Positions 22,901 through 34,040 of a stretch of 64,000 nucleotides of DNA are shown piece after piece. This stretch comes from Luidia sarsii (Eukaryota; Echinodermata; Asteroidea; Paxillosida; Luidiidae): positions 12,171,145-12,235,144 of the forward strand of contig OX465103.1 in NCBI GenBank assembly GCA_949987565.1, in the 5' to 3' direction. Each line of letters opens with the position of its first letter. Within the stretch, counting starts at the first letter, position 1. A model generated the notes under the pieces. It saw only the letters and a list, made by a program, of their open reading frames with translations, ran no database searches and had not been told where the DNA came from. Both the position numbers and the translations under genes were made by a program.

Positions 22901-25838
22901 CAATGACCCGCTTGGTTTATACCTGGGTGAACGCATCTTGACCCCTGCCGAACTCAACAACACCTACGGCGGAAAATGGCCTACGCCAAGAGAAATGAGA
23001 GAGGTAAGGATTGCGCATTGGTATGGACTATGCACCCTGCCCATTGGAAACCCTAACTCGAAAAAAAATACCAATCCGTACAAAACAAAGTCTGGGAAAA
23101 AGAAGCGTAAATCGAACAGAGCTGGGCAAGGCAGGGCATGGCATGGCAGGGCTGGGCAGGGCATGGCAGGCCGTGGCAGGACAGGGCATGGTAGGGCAGG
23201 GCAAGGCAGGGCTGGGCTAGGCAGGGCAGGGCAGGGCAGGGCAGGGTTGCATGGTCAGGACAGGCAGGGCTTGGAAGGACAGGGCAGGGCAGGGCAGGGC
23301 AGGGCAGGGCGGGGCAGGGCGTGGCAGGGCAGGGCAAGGCAGGGCTGGGCTAGGCAGGGCAGGGCTGGGCAGGGCAGGGCAGAGCAGGGCAGGGTTGCAT
23401 GGTCAGGACAGGCAGGGCTGGGCTGGACAGAACAGGGCTTGGCAGGACAGGGCAGGGCAGGGCTGGTCAGGACGGGCAGGGCTGGGCTGAACAGGGCAGG
23501 GCGGGGAAGGCTGGGCTGGGCTGGTCAGGACAAGGCAGCGAGAGGGTTGGGCACTCAGGGCAGGGCTTGGCAGGACAGGGCAGGGCAGGGCTGGTCAGGA
23601 CAGGGCTAGGCAGGGCAGGGCAGGATAGGGCAGGGGAAGGCAGGGCTGGGCTGGGCAGGGCTGGACAGGGCAGGGCGGGGAAGGCTAGGCTGGGCTGGTC
23701 AGGGTAAGGCGGCGCCGGGAGGGTTGGGCAGAGCGGGGCAGGGCTTGGCAGGACAGGGCAGGGCATCATTTAAGAAATATTAAATATGAGGTGCCTCATG
23801 GAGAGAGCGTGGACGAAAGACCTTTGCCAGGCCACGCTAACCCAATAACACAAACAAGTTATGCTGAGTATTTGGGTTTTGCCGCAGGCTGGGAAGAGTG
23901 TGGTCGTAGCCACGGGAAGCACTGCTGGTAGCGGCGATGTTTACACCCATGGGGATGTGTACATCCACAAGTTGTACTGGGAGGACAAGCAGATGAGGCT
24001 AGTGAGTACACACACGATTACTGTTAACGACAGTTCTCATAACAGTTAATTGCATTCAAGTTTTGATCCTTTTATTCATTGCGAAATGTCACTTCTCTCT
24101 TGCAGTTTACAAATTATCCAGACTGCGGTACCAAGACTCTCACCAACGCAATACGATATTACAGCGATGCCACCCACTACGGTAATAGTACATCGTGAGT
24201 ATTATCGTTTTCATCGGCCTTCGATTTAAACGTAGCTTCAAGGGGTTGTTGAAAATCCCTATAGGATAATTTTATTGGTTTTTCCAATAATTTTATATTA
24301 TTCTGATATTATTCTGATATACAAAAATGTTGCAAACTGCTTACTGACTAAAATTACCAAAATGCAAATCTCAAAATTTAGTGGGCCTGACGTTTCGATC
24401 CTAGCAGGACCTTTCTCAAACTGGCAATATCATAATTCTGATATAAAAAGTCAGTGCCCTTTAAACAGGGTAAATTTGAACCGGCGGTCAGCAAGCATAC
24501 GTGCCTGTGCAATGTAAGGCACGTGTATTGCCAATGGGATGTGACAATAGAAAAATAATTGACAAATAAAAAACAAAAACACCTAGGACAATTGCGTTTT
24601 TATAAAGACCGCATATTCAGCAACCCGCCTCCTTGTTATAATAGAAAAACTCAGAGAATGGAATACGTTTGCAGGTTACGTTATTGCTATGCAGGCAAAA
24701 TCAGATAGGAATTAGGCCTAAAGAGTTGTTCAGGTAATCCAACGCGATAATAAGTCCCGTTGTTTTGTGTAAGCCAAAGATAAATTGCAACCTTCAAACG
24801 GAGCATTACGTGCGTTCGATTAGCTTTCTCGGGTAGACCGTTGCTAACCCGAAGTGAATCTGCTTTCATTCTGGGTAATGACGTCGGAGCCAACAGGGGC
24901 TGTTCGGGATATAGACCCATGATGCTATAATCGAACGCAAATATCGAGTGTGATCCCGTAGAAAGAATTTGGTTACGGCTTCGGACCACAACCCGAGTTT
25001 GTGGAAGTAGCTTGGTACTGTATACCAGCCACCGATTCCGAGCACGGCTTGTGTCTCACTTTGCTGACTGTGGTCTGTGTATTCATTTCCGTCCAAATTA
25101 TTTATAGCCTGAAGCATGACGGGCCTGGGCTCGGGGCAGGGGTGATCTACGACTTCACCGAGTTCGTCAAGTGTCGCATCCAGTACCCGGCCACCGACAT
25201 GATCACCCCGGACCTGATCAAGACGGCCCTGTTCACGTGGGCAGAGGGTCAGCCCAGCGCGCCCCTCACCTCCAGCTCCTGCGTCATGCTCAGGTATACA
25301 CATTTCAGAACGATACACTCATAACTTTTCGAGTTTTTTTTGTAACAGACGGACAGGCAGCTGCAGGCAGGCAGACAGGCAGGCAGGCAGACAGCTGCAG
25401 ACAGCTACAGGCAGGCAGGCAGACAGCTACAGGCAGCTACAGGCAGGCAGCTGCAGGCAGCTAGAGGCAGCTAGAGGCAGACAGGCAGACAGGCAGACAG
25501 GCAAACAGGCAAACAGGCAAACAGGCAGCTGCAGGCAGCTCCAGGTAGCCAGTTGCAGCCAGGCAGGCAGGCAGGCAGACAGGCAGATATCTGCAGGCAG
25601 CTACAGGCAGACATGTAGGCAGGCAGGCAGACTGGCAGGCAGCTACAGGCAGCTTCAGGCAGACTGGCAGGCAGCTGCAGGCAGGCAGCTGCAGGCAGGC
25701 AGCTGCAGGCAGGCAGCTGCAGGCAGGCAGCTGCAGGCAGGCAGCTGGAGACAGGCAGCTGCAGGCAGGCAGCTACAGGCAGACAGGCAGCTACATGTAG
25801 GAAGGCAGGCAGACTGGCAGGCAGACTGGCAGGCAGCT

Positions 25839-25878
<40 letters not shown>

Positions 25879-26846
25879 ACCAACCCACCCAACCCACCAT
25901 CCAACTAACCTACCAACAAATGTTTTGCTACTGTTTTGCAACAGCGATGCGGACTGGCGCTGGCATCTCTCCGAGGACTGTTCCGCTGAGCTGTACCATG
26001 CTTGTCAGAGTACCACCGACCCAGACCAGTGGCGGCTGAGCTCGTCCAAGGCGACCTATGACCCGGAGGCCGCCCGTTGCCCGACCGGCTACAAGTTCAG
26101 CGTGCCCCAGGACGGCTTCAGACACCAGAAGGTAGGCTAGAATGAATTATGAGTCCCCTTTACGAATCCATGGATCAGGCTTGGGCTCAGGCTTCCTCTC
26201 TGTCTGAAAAAACCCTAAAAGTACAGGTTGAGAATTTAAAGTAAGGTTTGTTGGCTGTAAAGTACAGAGTATTTACCAAGAAAATGGGTTAAAAACACCG
26301 TTTCTAGATGTCTGTGAAGTTGTGAACTTCACTGCCGGTAAACTGAAGCTATTTATCCTCTTGAGTGCCCGGCACTTGGCAACAATTTCTGGGACCAATT
26401 TCATAGAGCTGCTTCAGCAGCCAAAAATTGCTGAAGCACAAAAATTCATAGGATTAGTTTGGCAGTCAAAAAATCACTTTTGTTTCATGCTTTTCAAAGA
26501 ATAGTGAAATAAAAGTCAGAAGCAATTGACATCACATCACAATATTGTTTGTAATCCTGTTTACACGGGGAAGATGTTTCGTGCTCAGCAAATTTCCGCG
26601 TTTAAGCGGCTCTATGAAATTGGTCCCTGCACGTACCGTGGTAGTCAACCCCTCTTAATATGCGTTCACAACGCAATGCCATTATTCTCGAAACTGCAGA
26701 TGAAAGAGGCGTCTGGAGGCAACTCGGTCTGGATCAACGTGACGTCCTGGCTACCGAGCGACGAGTCGGCAGCGCCCCCTGTGGCTGCCAACCTGTTGGT
26801 CATACTCGTGACCTGCCTGGTTCTCATTGTGAATTTCATCTTTTAG
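16935..26846 (+). CDS. secreted, GPI-anchored PI-PLC-like phosphodiesterase
   Basis: Thirteen exons in phase: 16935-17000, 17451-17510, 19121-19210, 19542-19577, 19833-19872, 20185-20321, 21507-21647, 22869-23003, 23888-24001, 24106-24194, 25108-25293, 25945-26131 and 26700-26846, giving 475 residues. MKCWAVFSGSLLAMLLILPL is a signal peptide. AHNGYNTRAWGYG (about residues 85-97, first His), DLLNMGVRAFEIDNWYC (G-x-R-x-x-E-x-D strand) and MRMAHLGS (second His) follow the order of the PI-PLC/GDPD TIM-barrel family. Several cysteines suggest extracellular disulphides. The C terminus has NVT, a small-residue stretch (SDESAAPP) and a hydrophobic tail without charge (ANLLVILVTCLVLIVNFIF), as in a GPI-attachment signal; a single membrane span is the alternative. 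Its substrate is unknown and catalysis is not certain. Confidence 0.7.
17560..19080 (-). pseudogene. decayed non-LTR retrotransposon reverse transcriptase
   Basis: Minus-strand RT fragment in intron 2 of the PI-PLC-like gene. Motifs in order: TGPDGISVKMIK, FIDLSKAFDCVDH (palm aspartate), CGVPQGSI, then YADDSTLTF (the Y-x-D-D box) and a thumb-like region to about 17725. A TAA follows CGVPQGS-I at about 18453, and a 1-base shift separates it from the YADD frame, so it is dead. The endonuclease part is missing, as in 5' truncation. It resembles the CR1/L2/Jockey assemblage, clade not determined. The truncated end lies about 40 bp upstream of the 3' splice site of exon 3 (19121). Confidence 0.85.
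19378..19485. mobile_element. foldback element, family P (diverged)
   Basis: GGCCTGATGTTTCGATCTCAGC ... inverted partner GCTTCGATCAAAACGACAGGCC, in intron 3 of the PI-PLC-like gene. Confidence 0.6.
20585..20830. mobile_element. foldback element, family Q
   Basis: Nearly perfect long hairpin in intron 6 of the PI-PLC-like gene. GGTGACACCATGTAACATTA, TCTCTTCTGAGAAGGAGTGT and AGCCGGTAACTC are mirrored around about 20715-20735 by GAGTTACCGGCTC, ACACTCCTTCTCAGAAGAGA and TGTTGCATGGTGTCAC. This is the best-preserved copy of family Q in the window. Confidence 0.75.
21295..21425. repeat. tandem repeat of about 20 bp (GAACGAAATAACAATTCG)
   Basis: About six copies of a unit such as CGAACGAAATAACAATTCGC just upstream of exon 7 of the PI-PLC-like gene. 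Confidence 0.75.
21705..22775. repeat. 21-23-bp minisatellite (GGGAATCACATTGGAAACCTAT)
   Basis: About 45 diverged copies of a unit around GGAATCACATTGGAAACC fill most of intron 7 of the PI-PLC-like gene. Near the end the unit drifts to AATCACATTAGGAAAACTAT. The array is open in some plus frames (ESHWKPMGITLE) and starts within about 60 bp of the exon 7 donor. Confidence 0.9.
23120..23765. repeat. AGGGC/TGGGC pentamer satellite
   Basis: About 645 bp of GGGCA, GGGCT and GGACA pentamers in intron 8 of the PI-PLC-like gene. It is stop-poor on both strands. The same pentamer type, complementary, occurs at 309-452. Confidence 0.9.
24315..24430 (+). mobile_element. foldback element, family P (half copy)
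   Basis: Left arm with the family's outer end AAAATGTTGCAAACTGCTTA, then AAATCTCAAAATTTAGTGGG and CCTGACGTTTCGATCC. The inverted right arm is absent. Lies in intron 10 of the PI-PLC-like gene. Confidence 0.65.
25350..25885. repeat. CAGG-based minisatellite (GGCAGGCAGCTGCAGGCAGC)
   Basis: About 535 bp of CAGGCAG tetramers mixed with CAGCTGCAGG and CAGCTACAGG units in intron 11 of the PI-PLC-like gene. It ends about 60 bp before exon 12. Cysteine-rich frames on the minus strand are compositional. Confidence 0.9.
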
Positions 26847-28702
26847 GGTCCGCTTCAAATGGTGTCGTGTTCGATGTATATGTATTAATCCCTTCTCTGT
26901 ACAGCCTGCCTTAGTACTTGTATCTAGTCCCTTTCACTGTAATTTGAGTCTATTTGAGACCAAGTCCATTCCTATCTTTAACTACAAAGAATCCTCCTTG
27001 GAAATTCAGTCGACCCACAGTAGGCGTACAATTTTAATTCGGGTGCTGAAAAGGGTATGGTTTTTGAAATTTTGATTAATATTTGTTTCTCATTTGAAGA
27101 TTTCATTGGTAATCATAATAATAATAGTAAAGATCCTGTTGGGTGTTCAAGGCGCAGAAAACTTGAAGACAAGAAGTATGGGAATAATATAGAACAAATT
27201 AGTTGTTGAAAACCTGTCATATGTTTCTAGTAGTGATTTAAATCTTGTTGTACATAAACAAGATCTAAGATGGAGAGGTAGTGAGTTATATGAGGAGCTG
27301 CCACAGAAAAGGATCGGTCACCCCAGAAGTGGCGCGACCTGTGTTCCTTGAGAAGTAGCATGTTTCTGGATCGTACATTTCTTTCGGGAGTATAAGCTTG
27401 AAGTTAATCAGAAATTTAAGTAGTGCTCATCTTGCTGATGACAAAATAATTAAAATAAAGACAGATTTGGTGAGAGTTCTGGATTTTGTTCTTCAACATT
27501 CTGTTCAGCTGTTGACACCACTGATTGTTACTTGGCATGACCAAGGCACTAAATCATCACAATGCACAGGAGTCTATCTTCATGTTGCCTCGTAAGAAAG
27601 TCACTTGCAAATGATTTTGTTCGTATCTGCTAGATGATAAATGTCCAATTGTAAATGCCAGAGGCAAATACATAGTGCGCTGTAAGTACAACCTTACCAT
27701 TGCTTGACTTTTTAAAGTACCTATATGCCACTTTGCAAGCAATCAGCAGTACAAGCTTTTTTGAGCTGACTGAAATTACAGGGAAATATTGAGGTCATAA
27801 ACACATGTAGGCTTGAAGATAATGGAAACATGCACTGATAGAAATGGACAATGAGAGCAACAGGTTTTCTGCATCGACAGAATAGAGTGTTCATGCAAAC
27901 TTACTTTCCCGAGACACACACAGTCATTGCTCCAGACATTCTCGACATTTATTTAGTTAACACTACCCAGTACCCTCACTGACATAACTGGAAAGTCCAG
28001 GATATGACGTTCAACCAATGTAGTGAAGGAAATGCAAGTTCTCTGTTACACAGGCTTGCAGTTGATATACATGTAAGACAAATAAAATTCACTATTGTTA
28101 TTAAGCACATTGTGCACAAACAGTATTTTACCAGAGGAGCTGTTTCTTTTCAGGTGAAAACCAAAGGAGAAAAGAACAGAATTTATAGAACTAGTGAAAA
28201 CATTTCCTGAAGTCGAGAAGATGTCTCACTGGATGGTGAGAAGTGCAAATGGTTTCACACACAAGTATTGGAATGAATTTCTACGTGAATCCATACAGAG
28301 CTTTTAGTAGAAAGTTTGCATGTATGAACTGCCCATACCCATACAGTAGCCGTGTATCACAGTTCTGGATTCCTTGTCAGCTTTTATTGGGCATTCACAT
28401 AAATCACAATGTAACCTACGTATCAGGATTGTTCTGCCTTTGACAGGATCGAAACGCCAGGGCCTCATAATTGTTGTTATCTGAATTTGTTATTATATTT
28501 CATTTTTTTTAGTATCATTTTTCAGTATCTGACATTTGTGGTATAATTTTTCACTTAATCTTGGAAAATAAACAACCACCAATTTAGCATGGTACATTCT
28601 CTTATACGAACCGAAATAGTTTTGTCCAAATTTTTGAATGCAAATCTCAAAATGCCCAAAGTTGGGAGAGGTCACTTTGTTGTATGACCGACGATTTCCT
28701 TC
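26847..28702. other. intergenic interval between converging genes
   Basis: The 3' ends of the PI-PLC-like gene (plus) and the zinc-finger gene (minus) face each other here. I see no intact gene. Scattered short protein-like runs at about 27240-28440 (for example one ending TFNQCSEGNASSLLHRLAVD near 28070) with many stops suggest an old decayed element. AATAAA on the plus strand at 27454 and on the minus strand at about 28388-28383 are candidate polyadenylation signals. A family-P half element lies at about 28440-28465. Confidence 0.35.
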
Positions 28703-31700
28703 TCACTGTGCTGTGTGGACTGGCAAAGGGCCATCACCTGCACCGTCTGTTGTGGTGATCTCAAAGAACTGAGCCACGGGCACTGGGGCAGCGGTCATGA
28801 CCACGTGGGGGTTCTGGAGGACCTCGTGAGGGTGCTGGAGGACCTCGTGAGGGTGCTGGAGGACCTCATGAGGGTGCTGGACCGTCAGGGCCTCCACGTG
28901 GTCGGCTGGGACCTCACCGCCGACCCCGGGCATCTGGATGACCTGGTACTGCTGCACGTTGAGCTCGGCCTTGAGCTGGGCCCCGCGGAGGAGGGTGGGG
29001 AGACCGTCGTGCACCTCCTCCTGCGCCTGGACCCGCAGGCCGATCTGGCCGCTGTCCAGCATCTCCTGGACCGTCTCCAGGACGGCCGTCTGCTCGGCGG
29101 CCATCCCGCCCACCTCCTCCTCTCCCGGCAGCGGGGGTAGCTCCGCTGCCTTCTCCAGGTGCTTCTCGCTGAGGTGCCGGGAGAGGGCGTGCCGGTGCTT
29201 GTAGGATTTGCCGCAGACCGAGCAGTGGTAGAGTTTCAGGGAGGAGTGCTTGCGGTAGTGGATGCGCAGCTCGCTCTTGCGCTTGCCCACCCAGTCGCAC
29301 TGCTCGCACTTGTAGCTCATCAGCTCCCGGGGCATGTGCACCAGCTGGTGCGAGTAGATGGCCATCTTGGTCTTGCCCACGTAGGGGCACTTGCCGCATG
29401 GGTACTGGCCGTTGCGATGCGTCTCCAGGTGGGTGTTGAGAATGACCTGCGTCTTGAAGTTCTTGCCGCAGATCTCGCACATGAAGGAGCGGACGTCCAG
29501 ATGGGAGTCGAGGTGCCGGCGCAGGTAGTACTTGTTGGGGGTCTGGTAGGGGCACTTGGGGCACTGGAAGTACTCCCGGCTGTCCTGGGCGTGGTGGGCC
29601 CGGAAGTGGGTCTTGAGGCTGGAGGACCAGCGCGTCTTGAAGCTGCACTGGTCGCAGTAGACAAAGGCGTCGCGGTGCTTCTTTCGGTGCCGCCGAAGTG
29701 CCCCGTATGTTTTGAAAGCCTTCGGGCAGACGTCGCACTTGTGACGGCGGACCTCGCTGTGTGTGGCTGTGTGCTCCTCCAGGGCCTTCTTGACCTTGAA
29801 TACTTTATCGCACTGCTCGCAAGGGAAGAGCTTGGGCGCCCGGGGCGGCTTGGTCTTGAGCACCGGGCAGCGGGTGGCCCGGTGCCTGTGCACGCTCTTG
29901 AGGCTGGTGAAGCCCCGCTTGCAGAAGGTGCAGCCGTAGGTCTTCTCCTTGCGCCGGACGTGGATGTGCCGGTGGATCTTGAGGCTGGCCACCGAGTGGC
30001 CCTTGAAGGGGCACTTGTCGCAGGGGAACTCCCGGCTGGTGATCGGGATGCCCACGCAACGGTTGAGCTTCTGGTGCCGGCTCAGGGCGTCGGCGGTCCC
30101 GAACGTGGTCAGGCATGTCAGGCACTGGTGCCTGGCCAACCTGATGGCGCCCGGATTGGGCCGGAGCTCGCCCTTGGATGGAACTCCCTCGGCCTCGGCG
30201 GTGCCTTGCTCCTCGCGATGGATGACCATCACGCCCTCGTCAAGCGTAACCTGTGTCTCCTTCCCATCGCTGTTGGTGCTCTCTTCCTTGACGTCCATGT
30301 CCGAGCTGTCCGCGGATGGGGACGCTCTCCAGCCGGGGACGCTGACCACAAAGTCTTTGAACTCCCTGGGCCGGCACTTGGCCGTCCGGCTGAGCACCGG
30401 CCGGAGGGGACTCAGACCCCCGGGGCTGGACTTCCTCAGCGACACCGGCAGACTGGTCGAGCTGGAGTCTCCAGGGCAGTCCTGGGCGGTCTGCGCGCCC
30501 AGCCTTCCGCTGACAGCAGAGCGCACGGACTTTGGCCGGCCACGTCTGGCCCGGACGTTCCCGTTGCCAGCCGGCGTTGATATCTCCACGCAAGCCGGCG
30601 CGCCCTCCTGCTCAGTGCTCGCCAGCGGGGAGACAAGGGCTGTCTGCAATGCGACAGTGGTGGACACCGGCTCCTGCTCTTCAGGTAGACCCGAGCTGAT
30701 GACTGGCTCCAATGGAAGGGCTTGCCGTACATTTTCCAACCTGAATGGTAGGCCAGTGTTCAGCAGCCCCAGATTTCCAAAGGTTCCATCCTGCAGATTG
30801 AACAAAAATGAAGAACCACCACTCCTTAAGGGGATAACACAACATCGGTCGAGATCAAAGGATTCCATAGTTCCATACATTGTCTGATCCAACATATGCA
30901 TGAAATAGCACACCTGTGAAAATTTCAGCTCAATCCGCGAGTCCCAAGAAAATAGTGAAATCCTCTTCATTTGTTTCATGAAAATGCAGCACTTAACAAA
31001 TTGTTCTTAAAAATAATTTACCAGTATATCGAGGGGTGAGACGTAGATGATTTTCTCCAAATATACTTTTTTCTCAAAATATACAGCATTTTTGAAAAAG
31101 AAATATTTCTGTGCAAGGTTTCAAACATAACCATCAAGTTTCATGTAAATCTGTGAAGATTTCTGTTTTTCAATCTTACCAATGTTGTGTAGGGGCTTTA
31201 ATGCTCTAAAAGGGAGACAAACATGTAGCCTTGCACACATTTATTTTAAAACTCCCATTGGATGTTAAATATCCCTTATCCCGAGTGACACAAATCTTAA
31301 AAAGTTGGAAGGCCCAGGGAAATCTTTCTTTTTTTCTTTCCTGTATTTAAAAAAAAAAAAAAATTAAGCCAAAAACAAGTTGTATGATCCCAGAATAGCT
31401 GTAGCTCAGTCTACAAAAGACCGATTGCTTGCATAGGAATACCAATGGGGGAGTGGAGATAAGTGACTAACTTATGTGAAGCAGCTTTCTGAATCAAACG
31501 ACTAAACATTCAAATCTAAAGAATTTAGAGGCCCGTACATGGCTCGCTTTAGAGCTTGAGTGATGGCGAGGAAGGGAACTGGCCACCCTACCTCATCATG
31601 CTCCGGCCTTGTAAACATGCTTCTCTAGTAATAAGGCACATCGCCTACAATGATAGTATGGGACATCCTTTGCCTTCCATTACCATCCAGGCTCTGCCTT

Positions 31701-33564
31701 TGAGAATCTAGTATCAAAAATGTTACGCCATTCAGAAATGTTTCATCAAAGGGAAAAAAGGGGTTACTCTTCCAAACCTTGGCATCCGACTGCTTCTGGT
31801 TGTTGCCGTCTGTCAGTTCTTTCTCCACCATCTGCTCCAGGTCACCCTTGGTGATGCTGCTGAGCCCCCTGGCCCCGGGCAGCGAGGCCACGCTGTCTGC
31901 CTCTTTGAGGATCAGCCACTCGGTGGGATGCACCTCCTTCGGCAGTGATCAAAGGTTGGGGAGAAGGAGAAGGAAGGAGGCAAGGAGGGAGGAAGGGAGG
32001 GGAGAACAGTCAGTGAGGGGCCATGTTTCCCCTGCAAATTGAACGTAGAGGCGGCCCACCTCACACTTTAGATGGACCACCTCAGGGGTTTGTCTCCAAA
32101 ACTGCCACCTCAGCTGTCGTATTCATGCTAAAAAAAATGTTCACATCCACAAGAGCACCTTAGTATGTGTAAAATAACTTTGTACATGTATCTCATTGTT
32201 TCCTTGCACATTACTGTATGTTTCTGCATGGACATACACATATGACAGTGCTTTAGACTAATTTCTTATCCGATCCGTGACCCATGGAAGCTCAGTATAG
32301 CGCATCCACAATAAAAACTAAAACTCATCTACTCAGTAAATTATCAGTTACCACCTCAGACTCACAAAAATACCAGGGGAAAGCCTGCTGAGGGGTTCTA
32401 TTGGGGTTTCAGAGATGGCTAATTTGTTTTTCCCGCCGGGACTAAGCGAAGTGAGAGCGTTCTTGGAGAACGGCATAGGTTCTGAGGGCCTGCTTGATGG
32501 GACACTGGCAGGGGAGTCGAGAGGGCAGTGGGGGGAAGGGGGGTTGGGTTGAAGACCCACCTTGAGGTGGCGGGCGACTGTGGCCCGCTGGGTGGAGTTG
32601 AAGCTGCCGCACAGCTTGCACTGGTAAACCTCAATGACGAAGACGGAAAAGCACTGCTTGACCACACTCCAGTCGCCACTGCTCAGAGCTGACTGATTGC
32701 TGGATGACGACAATGCCAACCTTTCCTGTTGAGATGAAAATTCCAGTTAGTCCGAGGGCCAGAAATCAGTGTGCAGTTGCGTTGAAAGTAGCAATTTTTT
32801 GTTGGAAAAAGTACGCTTGTCAGAAGTAGGCATTCATAAAAAGTGCTCTGTAATGAGAAAACAACGATTGAAATTGGAAACAAAAAATGGGACTTTCGCA
32901 AATATTCATCTATCTATGCTTGGGTGGGGGCTGGGGCATCAGTCAGAAGAATTGAACTGCCATGCACACACGCCTTAAACTCCAGCATTCAGTCCTTTAG
33001 AAAAATCTAATTTAACAAAATTGACCAAAATTGACTGGACCAGGACTTGAACCCGAGAACGCTGGCTTAACATACCAGTGGCAGTAATCTAACCACCAGA
33101 GCTATCCAGCCCCCGGCCCTTAGATGGTGGACTTCCCAAAGAGTCAACTAATCTTTCCCGGGCCGAGGGGGGGGGGGAGGGGAGGGGAGGGGGAGGAGGG
33201 GTGCCAGTCAGAAGCATTTAACTGAGCACTGCATATCTCCAGGGATCACGCAGCCTGGAATCACGCCCCCATTTCCATTTTGATGTAGACAATGGTAATG
33301 ACTAATGTTTGCTGTAAATCCTGCAACAGCAGTATCGCACAGAATTGCATTCGCAGTTGACGCAGGCTCAGTGCAGTGGTCATCAATTCCCAGCCCAAAA
33401 TTACTTACTTGAGCGGTCGTGGCCACAGTTTCTGTGCCATTACACATCGTGGAGGTTGAAGGTATGGACACACAAGCATCAGCCAAGGTTGAGCCCACCC
33501 CTTCCAGACTGCCAGTGTCGGCACCATCATGCTCCAGTGTCACCGTCACAGCCTCCGATGACAT
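28703..33564 (-). CDS. C2H2 zinc-finger protein, about 12 fingers
   Basis: Four coding exons on the minus strand: 33564-33409, 32725-32561, 31936-31778 and 30790-28703. All join in phase 0 and give 855 residues. The N terminus is acidic (MSSEAVTVTLEHDGAD). One finger, CKLCGSFNSTQRATVARHLK, is completed across the exon 2/3 junction by EVH, giving H-x4-H. After a low-complexity Ser/Pro/Glu linker, exon 4 encodes eleven fingers in a row from HQCLTCLTTF to YHCSVCGKSYKH; the first and third end in Cys rather than His (C2HC). The C terminus is Glu/Gln-rich and holds a short HPHEVLQ repeat. It is presumably a nuclear DNA-binding regulator. I do not recognise a specific orthologue. Exon 4 is clearly GC-richer than its surroundings. 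Confidence 0.8.
28800..28885 (-). repeat. 21-bp in-frame repeat (HPHEVLQ)
   Basis: Four near-identical 21-bp units (plus strand TGGAGGACCTCGTGAGGGTG and so on) encode tandem HPHEVLQ near the C terminus of the zinc-finger protein. It is coding, and likely length-variable. Confidence 0.75.
33025..33120 (-). mobile_element. tRNA-derived SINE
   Basis: Read on the minus strand: GGCTGGATAGCTCTGGTGGT (A box), then CGGGTTCAAGTCCTGG (B box), then the tail CCAGTCAATTTTGGTCAA. Same family as copies near 52030, 54670 and 55620. Lies in intron 1 of the zinc-finger gene. Confidence 0.65.
33160..33205. repeat. G-rich homopurine tract
   Basis: A run of G and GGGGA between 33166 and 33200 in intron 1 of the zinc-finger gene. 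It could form G-quadruplex; otherwise nothing notable. Confidence 0.7.
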
Positions 33565-33713
33565 CCTTGGGAGTTCCTCCTTCTACTTCAAGCGCTACAG
33601 CCGGACATTTGGATCTAAAATTGGAACATGGGGCCAACATGAAAACTATTAAAAGGTAAGAAAATACTAAGATGTTGTGGTCTCATTCTTGTGCATATAG
33701 TATTTTTTTAAAG

Positions 33714-33860
33714 GGCGATTGTAAGGGTCCAAGTTACTCGGACTACACTTCTCACTACAGACACTAGTACTTAGTAGTAGTAGTACTAGTACTACTACTT
33801 TACTAGTAGTAGTACAGACTACAGTACAGTGTATATATATATATTACTAGTATTAGTTAT
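33714..33860. repeat. half of a TCCGAG-end element followed by ACT microsatellite
   Basis: GCGATTGTAAGGGTCCAAGT and TACTCGGACTA match the ends of the foldback family in CEP41 intron 1. An (ACT/AGT)n tract follows at about 33770-33860. The same association of this terminus with AGT repeats is seen at 50020-50935. Confidence 0.65.
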
Positions 33861-33899
33861 ACTGGTTATATTATAAGTTCTAAGTTATAATATAGCACT

Positions 33900-34040
33900 G
33901 CCACTAGCAGGACCTTTTGTCTGCTTTTGAGAAAGGTCCTGCTACTGCCAGGATCGAAACGTCAGGCCCACTAAATTTTGAGATTTGCATTTTGATAATT
34001 TGACTTGTCATTAAGCAGTTTGCAACATGATTGTAAATCA
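33900..34040. mobile_element. foldback element, family P (mostly right arm)
   Basis: GCAGGACCTTTTGTCTGCTT then GGATCGAAACGTCAGGCCCA, CTAAATTTTGAGATTTGCAT and AAGCAGTTTGCAACAT, the outer right end. Confidence 0.7.

Noticed and set aside
22779..23609. 276-codon frame rich in Gly/Ala/Arg
   Set aside because: Only the exon at 22869-23003 is coding; the rest is the pentamer satellite of the following intron.
29159..30580. 473-codon plus-strand frame opposite the zinc-finger exon
   Set aside because: It is the complement of the GC-rich zinc-finger coding exon; no recognisable domain.
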